Assembly: GCA_025449115.1 (NCBI GenBank)
Contig: JAHLKC010000074.1
Span: 62,001 to 126,000, forward strand
Source: Chytridium lagenaria
Lineage: Eukaryota; Chytridiomycota; Chytridiomycetes; Chytridiales; Chytridiaceae
Length of the DNA stretch: 64,000 bases
Direction of reading: 5' to 3'
The translations under genes were made by a program, and so were the position numbers. This document shows, piece by piece, positions 56,121 to 64,000 of the stretch. Each line of letters opens with the position of its first letter. The stretch's first letter is position 1. The notes under the pieces were generated by a model. It worked only from the letters and a program-made list of their open reading frames with translations. It was not told the DNA's origin and did no database searches.

Positions 56121-59064
56121 TCACGTCCTCCCATCCTCCCTCTCCAACAAACAATACTCCCCCCACAAAAGCTCATGTCCCTTCAACAACCTCCCAAGAC
56201 TCTCGGGCACCCAAAAAGCCCTCAAAATCCTACTACTCCCCGCCGCCTCCAAAAAAGGTTTACAAAATCTCTTTTTCCACCCCATCTGGGTGTAATCCGG
56301 TTCCTCGTCGGTCACGGTGGATCCCAGGAAATCAACGATATAAGTGCATGTGCTTACATCAACCTAATGAAAAAAAAAAGGAATTAGAAATTGGGACATG
56401 TAGAAAGGGGGGTGGGTTATAAAAGGACGGGAATGATACGTGTGGGGGGTAGAGAGGATAGATGTTAAGGGAAATTTGGAGAATTAAGCGGAAAGGATAA
56501 GGAGGCAACACACAACAAGGGGGGCAGGGTAGTCGGTAACGTTTAAAAAAAAAGAGCGGGGGAAAAGCAAGTCGGTAGCGTTAAAAAAAAGAGCGAGGAA
56601 AAGGGGGGAAGGTAGAAAAAATTAAAACATAACAAAAACAACATTCAAAAATAGAGACAAAAGGAGGACACGCCCCGCCTTCTAATTTAAAACAGAAAAA
56701 AAAGAGAAAAAAAAGGGGGGGGGGGGGGAAAGAAAGATAAAGAAAACAACATACATAACGATCCGCTTCCTCCCTATTCAAATCATTCTGAACAGTCTCC
56801 AAACTCGCACGCTCCAAAACCAAGTCGGCAACAACCCCCTAAACCCCGCCTTCAAAAACCCCACCTCCCCCTTCAAAAAATAATGTGACGGAAACCGATA
56901 CCACTCTTTCCCCACACACACCCTCCCCTCCGTCGGCACCTCCTTCCACACCTCCATCGGCGCAGAATAATTCCTCACCAACGCCAACGACCGAGACACC
57001 GACATGAGGATAAACGTGAAGACAAAGAGTCGCGTGAGGACGGTGTGGAGACGACGGGGGAGGAGCGCGCGGAGAGAGGTGATGGCGATGGAGGCGTTGA
57101 GACTGAGGAGGGGGTAGATGACAAAGAGGAAGCGTTCTTCTTTGTGGGGTTGGAGCGTAAAGATGAGGAGCCAGAGGTAGACGGGGGTGAGGAGGGGCCA
57201 GAGGTGTTGGATACGTGTAAACTCGGAGGTTTTGATTGGTACGATGAGACGATGGAAGCGATGGCCTTTGATAAAAGAAAACGATAGGAAACAAAAAAAG
57301 GATAGAAACGAAAGAAAAAAAAGTTAGAAACTAAACCTCATCCATCGCTGTAAACAAAAAACCACAAGATTATAAAACCAACAACACAAAGAAAACAAAA
57401 AAACCATAACAGCAACAGCAAAACAACAAAGCAAAACAACAAAGCAAAACAACAAAGCAAAACAACAAAGCAAAACAACAACAACAGCAACAACAAAAAA
57501 CAACAGTTCAACTCACCACCACCCCAGCACTCCCCAAAGCCGCCAAAAACACAACCCCATAATTCAACCCCCCATTCACCACATAAAACCACACTCCCTC
57601 CGTCCCAAAAATATCCGGTCCCCTCCCCTCCCCCGCAAACACATTATACAAAACAAGGTTCACCGGCACAACCACCCCACCTCCCATAAAACCCATAATC
57701 CACCACCGCCATCCCCCCCACCAAAACCCCCGCCACAACCATCGCCACCCCCAAAAACTGTTTCACCAGCCTCCCCCGTGATGCCACCAGCACATGAATC
57801 GAGTAAGGCACCGCAAGAACACCGGAAAAGGGCCACCCGAACAACGCCGAGATCCCTATACATGTGATCACCCCTGTGTGATGGTTGTGGAGCCAGAGGG
57901 AGACGGCGATGGTTGTAAAGATCATGGCGAAGGAGGAGGGGAGGTAGGCGGAGGAGGCGATAAACATGCCTGTGGAGAAGGTTTGGAAGATGAGGAAGAG
58001 GGTGGAGAGATGGGGGTATGGGGATAAGGCGTTGTGGAGGGTGGTGTCGGCGATGGCGGAGCAGAGGGCGAGGATGGAGCGGATGGCGTAGAAGGTTTGG
58101 ATTGTGAAGGAATTTATTATTGGAGGTATTGACAAGGGTGGGATGGAGACAAAAACTACATTGATGCGTTTTATACGGAATGAAGATATACCGGAAATAA
58201 ACAAACGAGATGGAATGTAGAACCACCATTCGTTTTATACAGAATAAAGATAGACGTGAAACAAAAGACGAGATATAAACGACGTGAAATAAAAGACGAG
58301 GTATTAAAATGACCGGGTATAAAAGAAGCCCCACACGTTTCCAACAAAGAAGATAAATGCTATATAAAAAACGGGTATGCATCACCAGCGATAAAGAAAC
58401 CTCCCGTAAGTTTCCAACAGAGAAGATAGACATGAAATAAAAGACGAAGTAAAAATACGAGATATCAACAATGCTGGGATGTAGAACCGATCCATCCATC
58501 TCACACAGACAAAACCTGTAACTAAAAGACGATGCATGGATAAAAGAACCGCTCCATCCATCTCCTCCCCCAAAAATAACCGTAACCCACAAGACGATGC
58601 CAAATGAACCTTCCATCCATCTCACAGAAATATAACCAAGCCGCTATCCATCACCCATCCCTTTCCACATAAAACAAGAATCACTCAACCAACTATCGCC
58701 CCGAAAAAACCGGCGACACCACACCCATCAACCTCTCAAAAACACCCCGTTACAAAAAGCACTGAGAAGAGGGGTGGTAAACAACTCAAAGTCACAAATA
58801 CCTTACTCAACCTCCCCATCCCAACAACATCCCCAATCAAAGCATGCAACCCCACATAACTCCAAGACCTGATCGCAACCTCGGCGCATACTCCCAAGTC
58901 TGCAACCCATACCCATACGACAAATAATGCGTAGGTTCCCAATAATTAAAAACCTCATCACAATCTACCACCAGCGTTAGCGAATCGTGGGGGAATGCGT
59001 TCACCTGATATATTAGAATACGACGCAGCGATAAGACGTGATTATGGGAGAATGTGGAAGGCAA
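56121..59064 (-). CDS. ALG9: alpha-1,2-mannosyltransferase ALG9, ER
   Basis: GT22 dolichol-phosphate-mannose mannosyltransferase that adds alpha-1,2-mannose to the lipid-linked oligosaccharide in the ER lumen. The N-terminal exon has DCDEVFNYWEPTHYLSYGYG and TWEYAPR followed by AIRSWSYVGLHALIGD. Middle exons: IQTFYAIRSILALCSAIADT, LFLIFQTFSTGMFIASSAYL, GISALFGWPFSGVLAVPYSI, VVVPVNLVLYNVFAGEGRGP and GVWFYVVNGGLNY. Then come LWLLIFTLQPHKEERFLFVI (family signature HKEERFLF), VCVGKEWYRFPSHYFL, NREEADRYVDVSTCTYIVDF and LEAAGSSRILRAFWVPESLG, ending at 56121. The order and C-terminal motifs fit ALG9 rather than ALG12 or PIG-B. The start is uncertain; 59064 is the first Met in frame. One base is missing near 58893 and other shifts occur near 57685. 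Introns are long and full of simple repeats. Confidence 0.88.
56715..56728. repeat. poly(G) run of 14 bases in an ALG9 intron
   Basis: Preceded by an A-rich tract. Lies between the exon with VCVGKEWYRF and the last exon. Confidence 0.85.
57419..57484. repeat. 13-bp minisatellite in an ALG9 intron
   Basis: About five copies of AAAACAACAAAGC in tandem, flanked by further ACA-rich sequence. It sits in the intron between the NYG exon and the HKEERFLF exon. Confidence 0.85.
58140..58680. repeat. degenerate repeats inside the first large ALG9 intron
   Basis: Several short motifs recur imperfectly: GTTTTATACRGAAT twice, GTTTCCAACARAGAAGATA twice, GATGTAGAACC twice and GAAATAAAAGACGA three times, plus CCATCCATC runs. 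The pattern suggests eroded tandem units of roughly 60-200 bases. The intron is about 650 bases, much larger than typical here. Confidence 0.5.
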
Positions 59065-60214
59065 AGAAAGAGGTGGGAGACCACCATAGTTTCATCATTT
59101 TGTGGGGGGGTTTGTCAATTGTAGGGAAAAGTTCCTGCACACCTTGTTCAGAGTTTCTTTAAAATATTAACCCGCCTTTTTTTTATGAAACCTGCATATT
59201 CCACGAGAATAAAAGAAACCCTCATTGAAGCGTTTAAAGAGAATAGAAATGAAATACGTTTTTTTTCGTCGCAAATAACCCACAGACCATAACGTCAACA
59301 CACGAACAAAAGGAGGAGGCGATAACACGGCAGAATAGAATACCACATCTTTTTTTGCCGTTTCGCAAAAAACCCAACGACATGAACTCCGCCCTCCCAA
59401 CATCAACACACAAAAAAAGGAGAGGAAGGCGATACCACGACAACAAACGCAAAACTTCAAATAAAAATGGAACATATTTTCTCGTCTCGCAAAAAAACTC
59501 AACACATGGACATGAACCCCAACATCAACACATAAAAGGAAAAGACCGCGATACACCAAAAAAAAAACCCGCAAACCTTCAAAAAAAAAAACTAGAATAA
59601 AATATCTTTTTTTTCATTTCGCAAAAAAAACACAACACAGACATGAAACTCCTCCCAAATCCCAACAACCACAAAAACGAAAGGGGGGGGGGCGACAATA
59701 TGACAAAAAAAAAAGAAAGGACGACACAACCAAACAACAAAATCAGAAAAAAAGGATGGGAAAAAAAACAACAAGGTAATAAAACAGAGGCGAAAAAACA
59801 AAAAAAACGTAGAGGCTGTAAAAAAAAAAAAAGGGTAGAAGAAACAAGACAAAAGACGGTAAAAAAAGAAATGAATGGGGTGGTGAACGGGTGGTGGGAT
59901 CGTGAGGAAAAATGGGGTTTTGGACCAGCAGGTTACAAAAGGGGGGTAGAAGCAGGTAGGTGTACAAGAACGAGAAAAACAAAAGGGTGCGACGGTGGGA
60001 TCAGGAAAACAAGAAAAAAAAAACAGGGAACCCCCATCATTCACATCAATCCCATTCCCTCTAGCGGGGATCAGGAAAACAATAAAACAATCGGAACCCC
60101 ATCATTCAAAAACTCCCATCCCCTCACCCTCTATTAAAAGAGAAAAGGACAAACCATATAGGTCAAAAGAGAAAAAAACAACATCATCCCCCCAACCCTT
60201 TCCTCAAACCGCCT
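59065..60214. other. intergenic region with degenerate direct repeats and homopolymers
   Basis: About 1.1 kb between ALG9 and the PP2C gene. Copies of a TCGCAAAAAA-x-CAACA-x-GACATGAA-type segment occur near 59267, 59361, 59483 and 59617, spaced about 95-135 bases. A 66-base duplication starting GGATCAGGAAAACAA occurs at 60000 and 60067. Many A-runs of 7-12 and a G-run are present. No gene is seen; the long frames result from biased composition. Confidence 0.6.
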
Positions 60215-61978
60215 TCACCTCCGTCTCCCCCATCCCTCCCTCCCCCTCCCCCCCTCCTCCACCACCTCCTCCCCACTCCCCCACCGCTCCTTAACAATCC
60301 TAGTCCACTCCTCCAAACTCTTCCCAAACAGCAACGCCACAATCACCACCGTCATGTTATCACACCCAACACCCCCCAATTCACTGTCCTTGGCCACACA
60401 ATCATCCATCATGAGCTCGGCAACTCGTTCAAGCGTCTCTCCTCGCGAAACGTGTCGTCGGATAAAATCAACCACCTCTTGGTTGGATTTGCAGTCCCAG
60501 ATTCCTGTTTTTTTGTTGTTTTTTTTGGCAAATAAAAGTTTAGAAAAGATGGAGGTGTGTTTGTTTTTTGAATTGTGAAAGCGGGGAGAGAGTGTTAAAG
60601 GTTTCCATTAAAAACCACAAACGACTAACAAAGTCGCAGAACTTTTGTCCAAAAAAAAAAAAAGAAAAAAAGGTAGAGGGTGTAAAAAGAGAAAGCACAA
60701 CCGCGCTCCCAAAAAAAAAAAAGCCACCCAACAAAAAATCAAAACACAAAAATACAAAAACAAAAATGCATATTCACCATCACAAGCCACAACAATAAAC
60801 TCATCCTGTCCCTCCTGCAACTCCTGCTCCTCAATATCAGGATCAGCCGTCACAATCTGCAATTCCGCCGAAAGTTCCTTTGAAGCCTTAAACTCAAAAT
60901 CCCCAATCGCTCTCGAAAGCGCAAGGTTTCCTAAACAAAAAAACACCACAGTCAGCACATGAACATCCAAAAGCAAATCAGGAAAAAAAAAAAAGTAAAA
61001 AAGGCAGCGAGGAAATGGGGGGAATGGTATAAACAAAAAAATGATAAGGAATTATATACCATTGACACGCCCAAACTCCACATATCCTCCAGCATTCTTG
61101 ATACGCTCCTGCTCTAAAGGATTGATGGGCTTGTGATCATGAGACAATGCCACAGCCGTCCCGTTCCTTGATAAAACGGCACGAGAATCTCCAGCATTCC
61201 CACAGTACAGTTTCCAGTCTTCCGTAATCAGCGCAGTGACAGCCGTGCATCCAGAGGGATCGCTCTGGTACTCGGGTTCTATACATGAATGGAAAGAAAA
61301 AGAAAAAGAAAACGAAAACGATAAATCATCAGATAATGCAAAAAAGGCCTATAACAAAATTGAAAAAAGCGACCAACAGACGCATTCATGTAAACAACCA
61401 AACCAAACCATAAAAAAACGAAAACCAAAACCAAAACCCAAAAACCAAAAACCAAAAAACAATACATAAAAACAAAAGACCCAAAAATAAAAAAAGGCAA
61501 AAAAAAAAAAAAATACAAACAAACAAACAAACCCTCCCTCACCTTTTCTCAATGTTCATCCGTCCTCAAAAACCCATTCTTGATGGCAGCCCTATAATTC
61601 CCCTTTTCAAACTCTGGATCCTTGACAATATTCTTATGAAGTTCACGTCCACTGTATTTAGCAACCGTCGACCCCCCATGTCCATCATACACTGCGAAAA
61701 ACGACATCTTCTTCTTTTTCTCATTCGAAACACCCGTTTCAGCCAACAAGTCGAGAATCGTCGTGTGTGCGTCCTCCATGGCTTAAATGATGAATTTAAA
61801 AAAAGAATGTTCATTTAGTAACAAGGGGGAGGAAGATAAGAATCAGAAAGGAGGAGAGAAGAAGGAAAAACTCACTTATCCGCCAGCCTTGCATGGAACT
61901 GGAGCTGTAAAACATCCTGGTATCCTGGTCAGAGGTGGTCTCTTTCTCGGTGATGGGTTCGGAAAGTGTTTGACCCAT
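60215..61978 (-). CDS. PP2C-family protein phosphatase, Ptc2/Ptc3 type
   Basis: Mg/Mn-dependent Ser/Thr phosphatase. Exon 1 (from 61978) begins [19 protein letters not shown], with Gly2 as a possible myristoylation site, and ends MQGWRI; exon 2 continues [15 protein letters not shown], which together form the classical GWR-x-x-MED metal-binding start. Then [121 protein letters not shown] and [12 protein letters not shown]. Metal-binding Asp residues of MED, YDGHGG, CDG and CDNMT are present. One base is missing near 61555 (DEHLRK). Introns are A/T-rich on the plus strand with long A-runs. The tail is Gly/Arg/Glu-rich and ends at 60215. Stress- or cell-cycle-signalling role is inferred from the family. 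Confidence 0.93.
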
Positions 61979-63291
61979 CGTGTGTGTTGATTATATGGGG
62001 AGGTGTGAAGAGGGTGGTGGGCGTGGGGTATGAAAATGTGCGTGTGTGTGTGTTTATGAATTTGCAATGATGGGGTTCAATTTCATCCAGTTGGACCGAA
62101 CGTTGGGAACGAAAAGTTGGTGGGGGAGAAAAGAGAAAGAATATCGGCTGTGAGGGTTTGGTGGAGCTGCCTGCAGCTACTTTCTGTATTTTGTATAAAA
62201 GAGTATAGGGAAAGTTAGCAAGTTAGTTTTTTCAGATCATCGCGTTTGTTGTTGTTGTTATTCTAGTTGACTATTCCTGTCCAGATCCCCCCCATCCACG
62301 CTATGACTCTACTCTTATTCATCCATCCATCTATCCATACATATATCCATCCATCCACCCCGCCACTCTTTCAATTTCCAAATCCTTGAGCCATTCATCC
62401 TCCAACACTGGTCGGACAAGCCTAGAACCAGCATAAAAGAAACAGATCCAACCCCAAACCGATCCATCCGCTGTTTCATTCCCAAAAGTCTATGCTGAAT
62501 TATAGACGGGATGCGGATGGATGAAGAGAGGTATGTCAACAAAATGCAAGCCCTCGGTTGCAGGTTAGAGAGAAAAGAGTGTAAAAAAGTGGCGGATGGA
62601 TGGGTGAATAAATGTATGGACGGGCAGTCCCTAATCATCCTATTCTGTTTTGTTCTCTGAGGTAATAGAGTCTTGATAGCTGCCTCCTTGCACTTTATGT
62701 TCATTCCCCACACAAAAGAAACTCGAGTAGTGTTTATCCCAGTTATCCAGAATCGGTAAAACATGATGGAATGGTATGGTATGGGATGGGATGTGCATGG
62801 ATGAGGTTGATGATGCTAGTGGTGAAGTAGTGGTGAATGATGACTGATGGATGGATGGATGGATGGATGGATGACTGATTGATGAGACTACTCGTAAAGA
62901 GAGGGATCGACCTTTTGTTATCTCTTGTTTTTTGTGATAGTAAAATAATATTTAATATTAATTATTAATTATTACGTATAGGTAATAATAATCATCATAA
63001 TACACTGGTGCGGCGAATATTTTTTTTTTTCTTCCCCTTCACGATAAATGAATTAATTAAAATTATTAATTAAATATAATAAAATAATAAAAGAATTAAT
63101 AAAAATTCTCACACAATAATTAATAATGAATGATGGATGACATGTCAGTTCCATATATATATATTAATAACCACCCATCCATAACAAAAACAAATACAAA
63201 TACAATAACAAATATTAAATAACAAGCTCTTTTTGAATTATAAACATCTACAACTACATACTATACATACTATATACTATATATATTCACT
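61979..63291. other. intergenic region with microsatellites
   Basis: Between divergent genes. (ATCC)n stretches lie at 62319-62360 and (GGAT)n at 62848-62875. From 62940 to 63290 the sequence is extremely AT-rich (TTAATTATTAAT types). A minus-strand frame at 62315-62764 runs through the ATCC repeats and is not believed. Confidence 0.6.
62319..62360. repeat. (ATCC)n microsatellite
   Basis: Imperfect CATCCATCTATCCATACATATATCC-type tract; a related (GGAT)n tract lies at 62848-62875. Confidence 0.8.
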
Positions 63292-64000
63292 ATGAATATG
63301 AATATGAATATGCATGGTAGTAGTAGTAGTAGTAATAAAGATGATCATCATCATCATCATCAGCATGATAACAATAACAATAACAATAATAATAATATGA
63401 AAATAAGAAAGAGTTCTGCTTCTATAAAGGCTGAACAAGGTAATAAATATTTAATATTATATTATATATCATCATATATAGTATGTAGTATATATTCGCT
63501 ATACACAATATGCATGAGATACCCAATCACTCTCACTCTATTATTATTACATGTACATTCTCTCTCTCTCATCACTATCTATCTATCTACTATATCCTAT
63601 CTATATACTATATATCTACTATATACTATATATACTATATATATATAACTCATCCCAATATTCCATCCATGCTGTACTAACTCTTCTATTCATCTCTTCA
63701 TCTCCATCCTTATCATCTCTCATTCCATCCATAATGCACAAAGAGTACTTTAAACGAGTAAAGGTATTTATCATTATTACTACTACATTTCTTATTCTTA
63801 TTATTACTATCACTACTACTACTACTGCTATCACTACTACTACTATCATTACTAATACTATTATTACTAATACTATATTATAGGAAGAGAACCGTCTCCG
63901 TCATCAATGCGAGATTGAACGCAAGAACCGTGTCGCTGCATTCGTATCTTCATGGCAAGACAGTGCTCTGCAGATCTCGCACAAAAGTGATCTAAAGCAA
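63292..64000 (+). CDS. start of an uncharacterised protein with His/Asn repeats (partial)
   Basis: Exon 1 begins MNMNMNMHGSSSSSNKDD followed by His and Asn runs (encoded by CAT and AAT/AAC triplet repeats), then MKIRKSSASIKAEQ before a GTAATA donor. After a repeat-filled intron a short exon probably reads HKEYFKRVK (63737-63763) with a GTATTT donor. The last exon (from about 63884, ATTATAG acceptor) reads EENRLRHQCEIERKNRVAAF and SSWQDSALQISHKSDLKQ, a charged helical sequence that leaves the window. Low-complexity start plus helix; no family recognised. Confidence 0.5.
63430..63883. repeat. microsatellite-rich intron sequence
   Basis: Dense simple repeats: TATATACTATATA, ATCTATCTATCT, TCTCTCTC, and long ACTACTACT/ATTATTACT triplets at 63775-63870. 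They lie between the exons of the right-edge gene. Confidence 0.8.

Noticed and set aside
57338..57592. Minus-strand Leu/Cys/Phe-rich frame
   Set aside because: Runs through the CAA-rich minisatellite in an ALG9 intron; composition artefact.
59592..60137. Lys-rich (plus) and Phe-rich (minus) frames
   Set aside because: Produced by A-runs and degenerate repeats in the intergenic spacer.
62315..62764. Minus-strand frame of 149 residues
   Set aside because: Crosses (ATCC)n repeats, and no splice or family support is visible.
1..64000. Programmed ribosomal frameshifting as explanation of the many shifts
   Set aside because: The shifts go in both directions, fall at different short runs and have no common slip motif; sequencing error is simpler.
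1..64000. CRISPR arrays, insertion sequences, rRNA, tRNA genes or bacterial operons
   Set aside because: No spaced repeats of CRISPR type, no transposase or reverse transcriptase, no rRNA, and no clear tRNA A/B-box pair was found by eye; the genes are intron-bearing eukaryotic genes.

Overview
This 64-kb window is nuclear DNA from a eukaryote and most likely a zoosporic (flagellated) fungus of the chytrid grade. Almost every gene is broken by short introns (about 50 to 400 bases, GTAAGT/GTGAGT/GTATGT donors, TAG/CAG acceptors). Several genes are typically fungal: an Sdd3/YOL098C-like M16 protease, a BIG1/VOA1-like ER protein, a Clr2-like silencing factor, a Ure2/YfcG-like glutathione transferase and a DUF726 (TMCO4/Mil1-type) protein. 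One gene, LRRC9, is known from ciliated lineages. The lineage call is inference from gene content; no rRNA or other marker is present.

Layout. 0-6 kb: two or three minus-strand genes, the clearest being the DUF726 protein. 7-14 kb: pyruvate dehydrogenase E1 beta and the M16 protease on the plus strand. 14-19 kb: a ubiquitin-like protein with internal 51-bp repeats (minus), a Jupiter/HN1-like repeat protein (plus) and a proline-rich secreted, anchored protein (minus). 19.2-29.6 kb: a gene-poor block containing a 2.7-kb purine-rich satellite (units of about 320-360 bp). 30-43 kb: BIG1/VOA1-like and LRRC9 (minus), then three or four uncharacterised genes. 44-52 kb: class I histone deacetylase (Rpd3/HDAC1), CLYBL (citramalyl-CoA lyase) and Clr2-like protein. 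52-62 kb: a minus-strand run of glutathione transferase, ZCCHC9, ALG9 mannosyltransferase and a PP2C phosphatase of the Ptc2/3 type. 62-64 kb: simple repeats and the start of a gene that leaves the window.

The genes are mostly unrelated housekeeping functions: mitochondrial metabolism (PDHB, CLYBL), ER and vacuole (BIG1/VOA1-like, ALG9), chromatin (Rpd3, Clr2), signalling (PP2C) and cilium (LRRC9). No operon-like logic is expected or seen. The only suggestive cluster is the HDAC and the Clr2-like silencing protein within 8 kb.

A major caution for the reader: many strongly conserved genes (PDHB, M16 protease, HDAC, CLYBL, ALG9, PP2C, ZCCHC9, Jupiter-like) carry single-base shifts, usually in short homopolymers, while their exons, introns and flanking protein sequence stay intact. 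I interpret these as uncorrected sequencing errors rather than pseudogenes. Exon ends given here are read by eye. CDS coordinates span start to stop including introns. I found no clearly new multi-gene system; the most unusual items are the Jupiter-like repeat protein with one motif per exon, the satellite block and several unrecognised proteins.
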